The translations under genes and the position numbers were made by a program. A stretch of 64,000 nt of DNA from Rotaria macrura (taxonomy: Eukaryota; Rotifera; Eurotatoria; Philodinida; Philodinidae): contig OENT01000276.1 of NCBI GenBank assembly GCA_900239685.1, positions 1 to 64,000 on the forward strand, read 5' to 3'. The notes below the pieces were generated by a model that was given only the letters and a program-made list of their open reading frames with translations, was not told the DNA's origin and made no database searches. Below are positions 24,302 to 47,400 of this stretch, in pieces; the first letter of the stretch is position 1, and each line of letters starts with the position of its first letter.

Positions 24302-27300
24302 TAGTTGGTTTAAATCACTTTCTTTTTTCATGTACATTAAATCAGAATGTTATGGATAGGAATAGATAGAGTAGATTAATGTAGATAATAACTATTGAAT
24401 TCTGTTTTTTCATTGCTGTTATTTGGTGTGTGTGCGTGTATGTGTGTATGTATACATATATAAATGATACGATTTCAACTTTCTTTTACTCGGATGTACT
24501 TTTAATGTTGTATTTAAGTCATTTTTTCTTCTTCTTTTTTTCGAATATTATTGGTTTTATTTTGTCTTTACCTGTGTGGTGTGATGTTGTGCCGTATGTA
24601 TATTAGCGTGATATCACGCAACTGAAAAATTTAATTTCGAATAAAGAAAACTAAAACATACATCCATTGAGGAGTTTCAATGGATAACCTTTTACTCTTC
24701 TATTTTTTTAATTTTATTTTACTGCGAGTATAATTCTATATTTGACATGTATGTTTCATTTGCCGAAAGGATTGAATTTCTTCTATTTAATAAAGCTAAG
24801 GTATGATGGTTCTACCCTGGATGTGTGTGAAAACAAGTATTATATGGTTTCGAATCGTGAAAAGGTTATGCCATTGTTTTGTCCATCCTTGTAAAGAGAA
24901 GCATCCATATGATAATATACATATTCCATGAATATTGACTTTGTTTTAAAGATATTTTTTATTTTATATTCACATGAAGAAAAATGATATATAGAATTCT
25001 GATGAGCTCGAATAAATGGATTATAATTATATTGGAAAACTTGAATTTAATTAGAGAGCTTAGGAAAAGTCGATTGTGTATCCTACTGATGATTATTTCA
25101 ATTGAAATTAATAGTCTTTTAAATTTTGATAAACATTCATAGGGTTTTTAACTATGTTTTTTCAATTATCTTATTATTTTTTGTGTATCATTTAGTCAAT
25201 ATAATTCTTGTAGAAATAATTGTCTACTTTACAAAACAAACGCATGTGTTGTGCATCTACGTATGTGTCAAATAGAATCAACACTAATAGATCAAATAAT
25301 TTCAAAAACCACTTGATGAATAAGTGCAGTTCTTGTTTTTTTGCACTACCAGCAAAGTTATATTTATGGTTCATAATAAAGTAAATAAACAAGAACAAAT
25401 ATTCTTTTCAAATATTGCTGGTAATTTCAATGAACATTTTTTATTCATTTCAAAAGAACTTCATCACTTGTTTGATAAAGTAAAATGCAGCTGAATAAGA
25501 AATTTCCGGAAGATAAAACCATACGACTTTTTCCTACGCATATTTTTGAAATTTTCCTCTATTCGACATTGACAGTATTCATCGAATTTACAAACTCGGG
25601 AAAGTAAATGAAATGCCATTGATCGATATTTACCATTTTCCTTTCTACAAAAATGAAACAAGCGACTTGTATCGTATCGTACTTGAAACACGATTCTACC
25701 ATTTCAATCAATGAAAGTGATTGATGAGTAATATTTTTAGTGTTATATTAAATAGATCATTATACTGTTTTGCTTATTATTGTTATCAGAAGCAAATGTT
25801 AGAAAACGAAATTGTTACATCGCAAAATCTAACGAGGAATATTTTTTGAGTTAAAGTCCTGGATCTAATTGTATGATGCGTCTGATGTCTTTTAAATAAC
25901 TTTCATGAAAACGAGGATAGATAGACTACTAGAATGAGGCTACGTTGTTATTTAATTAATATTTGTTTTTCAATGAGGCAAAAGTGATACCATTTGGTGA
26001 ATTCGAATACAAGAACACAGCTTTGATCCGATGAATATTTGATCATTCGGGGCAAATGTGAGTCAAGATGAGGCGTTTCCGTAGATGACAGAGTAAATTA
26101 AGTTGAAGTAATAATGTTTTCTAGGAGTTCAGTGGATTTAGTACTACTTCGTTCATGCCTATTTTCAGCCAGTCAAATAAAAACGAAAAGCTATCATATT
26201 CAACGCTTTCTCTAGAATTCATAAATTCTAATCGAGTTATTGCTGATTGCGTTACAAAACTTGACTTTCAACCAATGTTCAACATGAGCTTTAGACTGAC
26301 TCTAACGATGTTGCTTGAGAGTGAGGTACCCTGAAAATGCTAATATAAACCTCAAACAGAAATTCTTCAATGATCGTTGCTATTATCATTGAAGCTCCAT
26401 CCTTTGATGATATCTCTGGAATTGAAGCCTGTGTCCATTCAATGTACAGATCCCTGTTAGTAAAATAAAATAATCTAAAAATGACTTTCTAATTCACGTG
26501 GATTTCATTGCATTTTTTTGTCAATGCTAGAACACGATTCATATTCAATAGATATCGTAACCGGTTGTGCTCTCAATAAATTTGCTTCGATTTTGAGCAA
26601 TTTTTCTGAGTTCTCCTTTCGCATACAAATGTTAATTTCGTTTCTTCTACTTAAAGTGTAGTTGCTCCATCGACTTGAAATCTTGAGACTGTAGCTCGAT
26701 TTGTGAAGATGGGGGCTTTATTATCCTAAATGATATCTAAAATGTATAACTGCGACATGGATGAATATCATCTATCAAAGTATGATGTTGAGGCCTCTCG
26801 TAAAATCAATACATATGTTAAAATCAAGTGCGTAAAACTATTGAGTGTACACTGAAATATCGTCATTCACAAACTTCCATTGAGAAAAAATTAAGCAGAT
26901 TTTATAGTCAATCTCTACAAATTCATTATACACAAGCATCCATCATAATCGAAAACAATTCATTAATAGAGCCAAACCAGTAATCAAGATGATTTAAAGA
27001 ACAACTTATTTTCTGAATTTCATAGTTCTATGAGAATATTTATCACAAAAATGGTTTCTCTTAAAATATATTTTTCTAAAACACAACCTCAAATGAGTGT
27101 TTGCAGTATATAAGGATGGAAGTTTTGACCGCCTTGCAGAGGTCTGGCATAGCAACCCAGGACGACACAGATCAGATTGGAGGATCCCGTCGGATCCTAT
27201 CGGAAAATTATTGGATTTTATCGAATTCGACAGGGATTCGTTGTAAACTGGCGGAATCCTTGGTATTGGATTCCAATAGGAAGTTGTCGGATGTCGGAAA

Positions 27301-29039
27301 GTGTCTAAATGACAGTGGTCCCTGTCGGAATGCTGGGATCCCAATACTTTTCGACATCCGAAACCTCCCATCGAAATCCAATACCAAAGATTCCGACAAA
27401 TTCCGACAGGATCCAATTGTAATTCTTGGTATCCGATAGAATCATATGGGGTAGTGTGGCCCTGGGTAATATCTAATGCGAATATCTTCTTGTTTCAAAG
27501 TTCTTTTCTCTAGAATAAGCAATGATGAAGAAATGTGTTCCAGAATATATGAAAACGACCAGTTTTTAGAAAGTTAATAATAATGACTATATCACCTTTC
27601 GTATTTTATTTCTACAGGGATTTTACTAACAGCTTTACACCTATATGTTTTAAGTACATTACCTGTTGTTAGATACAACAAATATGTAAATCATTCTGAA
27701 TTTCTAATAAAAGAAATATTTGTTGCCAAATTAAGCAATGTTAGATAGGTGGTTCTTGTTCAAATTTCTAGAAAAAAGAAATTGCAAGCACTTTCCAACG
27801 TCAGTATTAAGACCGCATGTATCATTGTCGTTTGAAACTGCCGAGCTCAACTTGAGATCTAGGATTTTTTTAAACAGTTAACGCGTACTCTTGAGTTTCA
27901 TCATTAAACAGCTCGTCATTCGATTTTGATGTTGAAACGAAAAAAAATTCTAGTGGCTATTATTGTCACTAGGGTTGATTAAAGTTTGTAGCACCTAAAA
28001 TTTCTCTTATAATTAGGACGGACTCCAACAGAAAAACTTCGGAGATTAGTAGGAATGTAAAAGCCATGTTTCAGCGAATAAATTTGGCAAACGACTTACT
28101 TAACGTTGACTAAAAACAACTAGATGCTGGCACAGCTAAAAACCTGAATGGATAAGAGACATCTTCTCTCGAAATTTGCACCAGTTTTTAACTGGAAACT
28201 CATTAAAATCGAACATCTGAGTGATCGAGCTAGGTCCTAGTGTAGATCAGTAAGAAGCTTGATCAAATAGATCAGATTTCAAACGTCTTTATCCAATGAC
28301 TCTATGCTTGAAAATTCTTGTACCCAATAATAAAGAAATTCTTTCGAATTTAATCTAACTAGCTTAGAACATCGATGCAAACAACAAAACATATTGATTC
28401 ATGTCTTTCGAAAGCCATCGATTCCTTTTTGTTCTAGTTTTATAATATCAGTCACATCATGAATAAAACGAATTTAGCTATTTCACGAGTCGGTGTAAGG
28501 CTTGATCGTTTTTGGACTGATACACTGACTCTCCTGAAAACCTGCACTAGCAGCACACCGATACCACTCCTTCATTGAATGACAAAATTTTATCCTGTGA
28601 TATCCTTTGAAAGTTCCCGCTATAAATTTAATGAACGTTATCACGTAGAATGAGTGAGAATGTTGCGTGAGCTATAGTGAAAAAAGTCGAATAGTTAAAC
28701 CAATGAATAATCGAAGACTGCCTCCAACTCTGAATAGCATTGCTCGTTCCATAACTTTACACTCATGTAAATATTTACTCTGTTTGCCGATAAAATAATT
28801 GATTTCGATTTCATGTCTGGGAAATTTTTATTAGCATCTTTATGTTCTCATCGAGCTGCTTTTATTGTGTTTAAGAAATATTTAAACATCGAACTGTTAT
28901 TAATTACAATTTATCAAGCAAACAAACAGATAATTCACCGGAAGACACTGTTGAACAGATTTTAATTATTCGCAAAAATATCATTCGATGCCAGTGTTGT
29001 TCTAATTTATTCTAATTTTTTGCATCGATCCATTTATTT
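24302..29039. other. Intergenic region with a MITE-like element
   Basis: About 4.7 kb between the phosphatase and the convergent small gene. The first 350 bases are probably phosphatase 3' UTR with a GT-rich simple repeat (about 24425-24462). An unusually G+C-rich repeated segment lies at 27155-27467. Open frames elsewhere, for example 25192-25398 and 25464-25691 on the minus strand, look like chance. Confidence 0.5.
27155..27467. mobile_element. G+C-rich foldback element, MITE-like
   Basis: This segment stands out from its A+T-rich surroundings. It starts ACCCAGGACGACAC and ends in the near-inverse GTGTGGCCCTGGGT. Inside, GGAATCCTTGGTATTGGATT (27252-27271) recurs inverted as AATCCAATACCAAAGATTCC (27376-27395), and GGATCC/TCGGA-type motifs repeat in both orientations. 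The open frames across it arise from these repeats. I could not define a target duplication, so the superfamily is unknown. A similar motif (ATTGGATTCTGTCGG, minus strand) appears near 62.86 kb. Confidence 0.55.
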
Positions 29040-29614
29040 TTACGGATACTGTTTTCCGCTATCGACTAAAACGAGTAAATTTCCAATCGTTCGACATGTT
29101 GATTTAACTGTCATTTCTCGAAATGCGGTCAATGCTCGTTTGTTCGATCGAAAAACACTCGGTGTTGTATTCGGTCTTGTTGGATTTTTATTTTCAGATT
29201 GTGTTCTTCTTTTACTTGGTGGTGCCGATTGATTTCGTTGCATTTTAATAGAATGAATTGATAGCGGTGTTTGAGGTCGAAAATCATTCATTAATTCAAA
29301 TGGTGATACATTTAATGCATCATACAAATGTTCAAGCTGTAAACGTTTCCAATAGATTTCTCTGTCATAAGCTCGTCGAATAACTTTTTCTTGTCGTTGA
29401 AGTTGATTTAAACGCAATTCAAGCTGCGTATTTTCACGACGGTTTAAACGTGTGACATGATCGCTTAGTTCAATCAATCGAAGTGATTTCTAATATGAAA
29501 AATAAATTTATTCTTTTCGTTTCGTTTCTAGAAAATAAATTTTTCCCTTTTCAAACTTACTAAACGTGGATTTTTTATTGCACTTGGATCCTCTAATTCA
29601 TATGCAGCAGCCAT
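29040..29614 (-). CDS. Small charged helical protein, unrecognised
   Basis: Two exons joined by a GTAAGT donor and ATATTAG acceptor: 29561-29614 (MAAAYELEDPSAIKNPRL) and 29040-29489, giving 167 residues. Residues 19-75 form a charged helix or coiled coil (SLRLIELSDHVTRLNRRENT onward), followed by a basic, Pro/Ser/Asn-rich tail with SKRR and RPNTTPS, and a short hydrophobic end (IGNLLVLVDSG). No domain is recognisable; cytoskeletal or ciliary accessory proteins often look like this, but that is speculation. The ATG at 29614 lies 11 bases after a good acceptor (GTTAGTTTTAG), the same arrangement as other genes here, which supports this start. Gene-like codon use and a clean intron make it likely real. 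Confidence 0.7.
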
Positions 29615-32600
29615 GAGATTCTTTTCTAAAACTAACTTTTTTTTAACTTGCAATACGAGACACAGAGAAAGAAAAAACCTAAAGCCGATTACTCGACATT
29701 TTCAAACTAACAAAGTTCTAATGTAGTCATTAATTGACATGAATGGATTTTCTTATTGAAATAAAGCAGGAGAGAAGAGAAAAAGCAATCGGGTGCAAAT
29801 AAGCTGCACCATGGTGAATTAGAGTTAATCATCTGATTTTTTTGCCTTTAGTTGAGCTAGCTCGAAAAAACCTTTCGACTTTCAATGGATTGAAAATTTT
29901 CTTTTCTAAAAGCACAATCGATTGCATTTTTCGAATAAACGAATAACGTCTACTCAATATTTTATTCTCAAACGAATTCTGGATGCGCCTACTGATTCAG
30001 ACAAGTTTTGAAAATAATTCATTTGAAATTACATAAGCTCATGATCTTTCCCAATGTTACTTATCTTTGTTAGGAAACAATCCACAATGAGAAGTCCAGA
30101 AGTAAAAAACGATCTAGAGTCTGCTTCAATTATTCTAATACGTTTATAAGATACTTCGATAAATTACCAAGTCAATTGAGCGCATGTTGACATGTTCAAT
30201 ATGACAGGATCAAGATCTTGATGAATTTTAAAGATAGGATGATTGTCTCTTATAGAGTGAATGGAACCTCGATGTTGAACTGATTCGCATTTGTTCTATG
30301 TACAGGTGAAGTATTTTTGGAATGACACCAATCTATTTAGAAGTTAACTAGATATGTAATTCTTATGGAAACAGCTGACTTCATGTGAATGTCGTTTATC
30401 ATTAATTCAAGTAATAACATGGAGTGAGATGTGGGATGATAGATTAGAAGCAAAGATCCTTTTCGAGTAAGCCTTTTGATAAGCTTACGTGCCTCTTAGC
30501 AGTTTCTAGGTGGGCGACGAGCCCCCTTCTGGTTGCGCCCATATTAATTAGAATTGATGTCACATGCATATCTTGAGAATCATAATAATTATTTAGTGAC
30601 CTTTACTTTTCATCAACGAATAGAGCAGATAGAGAGACAACTTTTTCTCGAGCTATCTCATAGTTTAATAAGCAATCATTTTTATTTGAAAAAAAGCTCA
30701 AAGATCTGTAGTCATTTCACTGAAACTTTCGTAATAGTCAAGTGGCTTTATTTAAGAATTAACTGCATTTCCTATGTTTGAAAAGTACGAATAAATATGA
30801 TTTCATTCGTTTTACACGGATGTACGAGAAAATTAGGGTTCGCATAATTTCGATATAAAACATTAGACTGAACGAAAGTTAGATTGAAACAGGCATCGAT
30901 TTTTTGAATTCAAAATGAAAAGAATTGATTTTGAAATAATCTTGTCATATTTGTCTACGATAAGGCCTACTCTTCTTTTATTTGATTTTGATTCTCTAGT
31001 TGTAGCAGGCTTCGACATGAATGCGTTTAAAATAGATGAAACTATCGATGCTGGCTCGTTGATCTAACTATTCATTTTCAAATATCTCTTTGATTTGGCG
31101 AAAGAAAAATTTTAAAAGTTTGACATTTATTCTAGTACTACATGAGAAGCTGTATCTCATAGTGAAATTTACAGTAAGATTGCATGTTAAATGTTTATTT
31201 TTCCTAAATATCAATTCTCTAGAGAGAAATCGAGAACTGCTGAAACATAAAGTTTCAGTTTGTCACGATCTCGAAAATCTACACAAATATTCATGAACTT
31301 TCTATTTGACTGCCAAGGGCCTATTTAATTCTTTCATTCGTACTTTTTCCCATAGTTAACCACATGGAAATAGGTATTTGGCAAAGAAATTTTACATATA
31401 AACTTTGCAGCTTGAAAAACCGTCTACAATGTGAACCATTTGGTGTTCTAGAACAATGAATAAATGCCGAGTTATTTTTTCAAGATGAATGCATAAAGTG
31501 AATATTGATGTCAGTTTTTCTATCACGTATCTTTAATTGCGTAATATCTTTGATCGACAATTTCTTGTGCTAATTTTTTCTCAGATTATTATTAATTAAA
31601 CGAAAATACGTGCGACAAATAATAATGTGTTAGATAAATTGAATATTTCGAATTAAAAATGAATTATTTTTGCAAACTAGTGTCATTAGTGAATGCATGT
31701 GCTCATGCTTAATTGAAGAAAACAAGAAGCAAGATGCTTCTATGACTTCTCTTTCGACTTGTAAAAACTATGTATTGTAAGAGATTATCATACTCAAGAT
31801 TTGTGTCGCACAGCCAACTCTAGATTAAAATGCTATCAACAATTGTGTAGTGAAACATATTTTTCGCTCGACTTCACATGGATTTTTCCAGCAGCCACCG
31901 TATTTTTATTTCTAATACATTTGATGATTGATATTTTCTTCTGCTTTCGAATTCTGCTCCAATTTAGACATAACTTCTTCGGAATCGATTCGTAGTATAT
32001 TTATAGGACTATAAAATAATTGTTTTGTTTCCGTTATATATTCAGTTGATGACTAGATTTATTGTAGGAAGATTTTTCTTGAATTAAATTCTCATCGATT
32101 ATTGAGAAGATAATTCGATTCAGCTCATTGAATATTTAACTAAGAAACGTTGCGTTGCTTTAGAACACTTATCTTTTTCTACTAGATTCATACTCGATCT
32201 GAAGAACTCTCTATTTCTTTTCTAGTCTCAAAATTGCAAGTAAATTTGATCTCTTGCATTTCTACGTAGTATCAACAATGATGAATAGTGCACGGTACAT
32301 GCAAATAAATATAGATGAGCAACTAAATATAATACAATTAAACGTCAAGGATCATGGACATAGACTGTAACTGTTTTCATCGAATATATACGTTAGTTAT
32401 TCTCGTCAGTAGAATCCTATATATATATTGATTCACCGAAAGCAAGATTTTCAATCTCATGAGACGAGTATATTTTCTCATTGAATAGGAAAGAAAAGCA
32501 ACAGCTAATAAATATTGAATGTGTATTCTTAATGGTTGTTCAACAAAAATCCTTACAAGTTTGAATTCGCAATAGCTTAAAATGATTGATGATCACAGTC

Positions 32601-35600
32601 ACCCGATAGAAAATGAAAATAATTGCAGTATGTGGATTTCGTGACAAATTTTCTTTTCTTCATTCGTATACAATCTTTGTTAGAATACAAACGTTGTTCC
32701 ATACAACGTGAAATCTACATAGCAAGAAAATAATTTTCCTACAGCACTTGTCAATCTTTTTATTGTTAACTTAAATAATAATTAGATTAAAGCCGTCCGC
32801 ATGAGCGTTGCATGCGATGAAAGATTATTTGAATTCCGTAAGACATTTCAAATGTCAGACTATCCAGGGGTCTGAATAATAAATTTTCATTTTATTATAT
32901 TCATATAGTTGTGATTTATTTAGATAGAACACAATGAATTTATCTATTGACGTTGTATTGATTGGAAATCTTTTTATCGATGTTCTAATCATGTTTATGA
33001 CTACCAGTAAACCATAGAAACTCATTGCATTGACTTTGTTCTTGATTGATTGAAGAGTTTTCTATTCATATATATATATTTAAAAAAGAATTTCGATGTT
33101 CTTTGCCAGATTTTCATTTCTTCTTTTCAGCAGTTTTAATTCCATTGAGAGAGCAAATAGATTGTAACTAAAACAAAAAGGATATCCAATCATGATTTAT
33201 CATCAAAGTTCTATTCTTATGTGCACTTTGGACTAATTCAATATTATTCGACAAAGCGTTAGGTGATATTAAAATAAAGAAAAGTAATTAAAAACAAAAT
33301 GGAATCATTTGTGAGAGTTAACTACTTCCGTAGGAATGCGGAAGCCGTCTATATTTATCGTTGTGAAGATGAATTTCTAGTTTTAATATGAAACATAAGT
33401 CATAGGTCATTCTGTTGTTTGATTATTTCATTGAGAGAATATCATAGTTTCCTGTCACTTGAATGAGAATAAAAGATCGGAAAAGCTATTCTAAAGTGAA
33501 TTATTTGTTTCTATTGCGGATCGCAAAGTTTAGCAGAAGGCGAAGCAATATATTTTCCCATGTGTTTTACTATTGAAAATTATTCATGAACCAGTAAGAT
33601 TCTCGAAACGCTTTTCGAGTCCTTGTAAGAAAATGTTGAATGTGACCTCGCACCCTATTGCTTCAACATCGAGAGTTTTCATGCGGCTACTGGTTAAGAT
33701 GTCATGCATCTACAAAACAATAAACCAATAGATCAGTCTAAATAGAATCGATTCTCATTTGTATATGTAAATTATGAAATAAATTATCTTGGGAAATGAA
33801 CGTATTTTTCTTAAAAAGTCATTGCTGGAAGTTCTATTGGTTTATTGATGAAACAAAAAGAAAAAGAGGGAAATCGTTCTCCTTTGCCTTTTGTTTCTGC
33901 TTCTTTCATCGTCTTCTTTTCTTCTTTCGTTGAGTTTAGTTGTTTGGTGAATCACCTACTATTGTCAACCTTATTGTCATTATGAACATAATATCAGATT
34001 AACTAGCATTGATACTAATTGTTGATATGGCCGATTTCTATATACAAACTTTGGATTCTTTTGCTTATTAAAGCATATTTCCTTCTATAGAGCTACCATC
34101 ATGACTTATTAGATGATGATTTCACTATTGAACCGGTACCTGATAACTCTAATCTATAGTGAATCATTAGCGAAGAATCTTCTAATGATGATTATTTGTT
34201 AACAACACACAATCATATTAACTGAGAGAAGAATGTTTCTTTTATGAAAGCTTGCTCTACGCATAACAATGTCGCACTTATTTCATCACATATATAGAGA
34301 CCAATCGTTCAAGTTTTAAATCTTTCCATCCTTAGTTATAAGTGAGTAAAAAAAGTAGTATTTACATTGTACCGGGCAATATTGCTATTGAGTTGAATGG
34401 CATAAAGCAGAGTTGGTCAAACAGTTATTGAGTGTAATTTAAACTTGTTGAATTCTGTTATTTTCTTTCCATTGATGTAACGCAGCTTTTGCTTATCTTA
34501 CAGTTGAAATATCTTTGAAATTAATCAATACTCAAATTCTTATTCAATTGAATTCAGGCATAAAATAATTTAATCGAATTTCTCTGTTAGTTATGTTTTT
34601 TTTCTAGGTGCATTTGGCTAGTGTGGATTTATTATCGCCTACACTACGTAGATCACGTTGACACGAGCAAAAAACACAAAACAACTAAGTTATTTACTTG
34701 TTTTGTTAGATATGTCGATAATGCCTTTTACCTTTTTTTAATTATGAGATTAAAAGATCAGATTAGTATGTGCATCTTGTTATTTAATCCTATACAACTC
34801 TTGTATTTGTAATTCAAGAAAAAAACTAGTTACAATACTTCTCTTTTTTCCTCTTTGAAAATGTACATCTTCGAGCGTATGATTACAGAAGTGTTCAATT
34901 TCACTATTAACACCCACTTTCGACGTTACTATTTGTTTTTCTATGCGCGTGAGTATTAATGGTTATAATCGATTTTATTCTTTTTCCTTTGTTCTTTACA
35001 CATAACATGGATACTTGTATGCTTGCGGGATTCTTTTGTCCATGCTGCGTTCTCTAGAACATAATAGGGTGGGGAAGTCTCGATGAATCAGAAGACGAAA
35101 CAGAGCGGGATAGTCATGAATACTTCTTTGTTGACTGCATGCTAAGAAATAGCAATTCTTCTTTTTGTATTCCGTGTACTTAATATAAGCCCTCTTTCCA
35201 TTTGTAATACTTTGTTTTTGTTTGCTATCTAGTTGAACCATTTAATGTAACATGTCTAGATATAGATCTATAGATGTAAACGTATGTAAGGACGAACACT
35301 TGCGAGTCATTCATGATGATAATACAATTATTTTGATAGATTTTTTTCTGCACTCGATTTAATAATAAGAACGCGACAGTGGTAGCGATGCATTTTGTTC
35401 AGAAAAACAACGAAAGATACAAAGCACAGGTAAAGCAACGAGGAAGAAAAGTAAATACATAGTTGATAGTCCATCTTTAACTAATAGAATGTGACAAACA
35501 GGCAGCGGGCACAAATGAAACAACTGACTTGTCCTTAGTTTTTCTTAAGTATTTTTATGAATGTTGTTATTGTTGACATTGACAGACGACCATAGCTTAT

Positions 35601-36215
35601 TAACCATCGAAGAAACATTAAGTTGTAGTTATCTTTTTTTTTGTTTCTCGAGTGTAGACTAAGAAATGAGACAATATATTCTTGTGTGCTTGTTTTTATC
35701 TCCACTGTCTATGGAAATGTTTTTCTCCTCTAAGCTATTGCTTTACTCGAAATTACGTCTCGCATTTTTTCCCGAGATTGATTTTATCATATACATATAT
35801 ACATCTATTCATGATGACACTCAACAATATTTAGTTTGCATTCTGAATCTAATCCTTCATTCACAATTAGAACTGACAGTTTTGTAAAAGAGAGAGGAGT
35901 ATTCTTGCCCTATAAACAGACATGAAGCATCTTGTTTCTTCATTCTTGATCGGCAAAATAAAGGTCGATCCACTGGATCAATAAGTTGCTCAGTAGAACG
36001 TATACTTTTTAACAAATTATTAGCATCCTGTGTTTGAGTTTTCTCGCTTTGCTTGTATTTATCATCTACTATGTTTATACTGCAATCATTTTATAACATT
36101 GAAAATCTCAAATTCAACTTGTCACTCACCTTCATTGGACATATTATCAATAATCAACGAACATTCTTTAGATAAAACTACTTATTCAACAAAGAAACAT
36201 TTAAATAATAAATCA
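29615..36215. other. Long non-coding stretch upstream of EFA6
   Basis: About 6.6 kb with no gene I can support. It may include distal 5' exons, UTR introns and regulatory DNA of EFA6, whose N-terminus is not fully resolved. Open frames at 30554-30781, 31090-31296, 34621-34812 and 35666-35887 are short, T-rich and lack motifs or convincing splice partners. Confidence 0.45.
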
Positions 36216-44471
<8,256 letters not shown>

Positions 44472-47400
44472 GTATTTGTCTGATATGAAAAAATTCGTTG
44501 CACACCTTTCGTATGACAAATATTTATTTGTCTTTTCTACAGTACGTTTTAGGACTGTTTTAACAAGTAAAGGTGATTGCACTTGCTCTTTATTATTACT
44601 ATTTTTTTTCGTTTATGTGAACCTGCTCAATTCTCTTTGTTTTCTATTCACGATCTTCTTCACTAGTCTTCTTCTTTTCTTTTTCTTCTTCTTGTTTGTT
44701 TCTCATATTGTGCGTGCTTGTCTGTATGTTGCCTTTCTTCTTTGCCAAATCCCGGTGGGTAGATGGGGAAAAGGCAACATTTGAGTTTTGGGCTCACAGA
44801 AATATTCAAAACATAAAGTTAGTGAATGGAATTATAAAAATTGATTGGTTTAAATTTGAATAATTTCTAAATGTTCAAGACACTTTCATTGGTCTCGTAA
44901 ATTGTTGATTGATCTTCGAACTTTTATTGAGTTAACTCTTGTTAACGTCATGGTAATGACAAGAAAACTAGTCAATCATACGAATAGTTCACCGTATATT
45001 GAATCTATTCATACTATTATTAGTACAAACAATTCAAGGAAAAAAGTACTTCTAACACTCTGGAATGCCCTTCAAACAGAACTACGGACAATACGTATTG
45101 TGAAAGGCCAACTTTTAATTGATCATATCATGAGGCATTTTCTGATCAAACTCGATTGTTTTATGTTCAAAATCTGAATGGAAGTTCAATATTAGTGTTG
45201 TAGATAATCTACGCATTCATTTGGCACTCGTTGAATTTCGTTTATTACAATGAGCTTTGTAAGCCGGCTTCATAGCGATTCTATGCTTACAAAATTAGTC
45301 CTATAACAGAGATTTCTTTTTTCATAGAAATTTTCCTATATTTATATCGACAAAGAAAAATATTCTCATTGGACACTCAAATCTCAAAACGAAGTTCTCT
45401 GTTCGTTTTTGACAATATGGTCTATGAGATTCATGCACAAAATGAAAATAGAATCAACTGTTGCTATGTGCATGGGTTATTTACGTATATTCGTCAAGAT
45501 GATGAACGAATAATGGCCTTGCTGTTATTTTCATTCTCTTGAAGTTTGCACGGAAAATGGTCAATCGTTTGTTTTCAGAAAAAACTTCTTGTCACAGAAA
45601 ATGTAAGTTTTGTAGTGTCTCATGTACAACTACATACTGAACGATTGACGTTGGATTCGCATGCTGCGAACAAGGTAATCACGGTTCACGTCAAAATACT
45701 TTAGTATACTTCTCATTTAGTTGTTCATAATGCCCTTTTCAACAGATAATGAAAGATTACGGAATCAAGTTTACTGATTTGCTAAACTATGACAGAAACG
45801 TGTTTGTGAGCATATTCTTTTGATGAATAGACATAGTTACACATCCTGTAAAAAACCGATCAACTAGAATATTAGTATGTAAGATGAGTCAGTTCGAGAT
45901 GAATGTCTGTATTCCATTATTCATATAAACGGTATTATGCAGACGATAACATCATTGACTATAGATAACTACTAATCGTAAATGAAAATTCACAACTCAC
46001 TCTCTGTCAATCAGTTTCTTCTTTCATGATGGGAATCTATGTATTTTACATCGCAATCGAATGCTATAGATATTGGATTTATCGCTTTTGACTTTGGAAT
46101 TATTTTGATTAATTATACAAATTGCCTTGTTTGAACTTCTATAATTGTAATATAAGTATGTAAAGTATAGGTTGTTTATAAGATATTTTGCCCCGAAACT
46201 TCGATACAGTTTGGCTGTGTCCTTCATTAGAGGTGAAGTAGTTAGAAAACAAATCAATTTCAATCTGCTGGATCCATGCTGTAGAATCTTAGTTCTCTTT
46301 GAAGTACCATACAAGAACATATTTAAGGTCAAGAGGAAGTATCATAAAAGCATAGAGCCATGCATTTTTGTTAAAATACGATTGTTTCTGATTGTGTACG
46401 ACTGTATACAGACCTCGTAAAACATGGCTCTGTAAAATGTCTATTTGTGTTTTCCACATATCCTATTAAGAAAATGGTTGTCATATATGTATATGCCACA
46501 ACTTTAGAAAGTACATTAAATGATGCTATATTGCTTCTAGGATCTCATAGGATAGATATAATTTGTAACTGATCTATTATTCAGAAAACCAATAATTTTC
46601 TCTTTTTTTCTGTTGGGTATCGTTGTCGTACTAATTAGTAGATGTTGTAATAAAAAGTATTTCTAGAGAAAAGCATAGAAGGAACAAACGATCAATCATG
46701 CCAATGCTGCCATTCAAAGCTGAAATGTAGTACTTAGATGCCTCGATCTTACTAATATAATATTACTATAATTCAGAACTTGGTAAAATTCAAACAAAAT
46801 CTGCTTTCAATATTCACTATTTCATCCTGATTGTCAAGGCTATGACGGAGAACTTGCTTTAGTACAGTCTACAATGAAGAGGAAGTAGGATTGGGGAGCT
46901 AAAAAAATCCCGCTATTAAACCTACATTCACACTTTATTGTCATAATGTGCACGTTCAGTAACAAGATCGAAATCAATCATTCCTTAATTGAACTGACTG
47001 AAAGTTTTTTTTTTCTGTTGGGTTTCGAAGATAGATTTCTTTGCATTCAAATTCAAATTTAAACAAAATGCGCAATTCCTTTGAAACGATCGAATTTTTA
47101 TAATTTCGAAAACTAATCTTGATTATCGAAAATTCAATATCTTTCTAGGTGTCACAATGACAACGGCTGACATTATTTACAATTTCTGGCACCATTGATT
47201 GTGATCCAGATTGCATATCTAGTTACCGGAAAATCATATATACCTACACGATAATTCGTAATAAGTTCGTTAAGACACATCAGTGAATTTAATTACAATA
47301 CAGAAACAAATCACATTCGATATTCTGCATCTTGACTTGAAAAAATGTGCAAAATCTTTCTTATTTGCTGCTTGAAACTTCAACGTAGAATACTGATCAG

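Noticed and set aside
27006..27439. Overlapping open frames at 27 kb on both strands
   Set aside because: They arise from the inverted-repeat element, which lacks stops in several frames; the repeats explain the protein pattern.
44476..44784. 102-codon hydrophobic frame after EFA6
   Set aside because: T-rich 3' UTR sequence gives Phe/Leu runs. There is no start context or homology.
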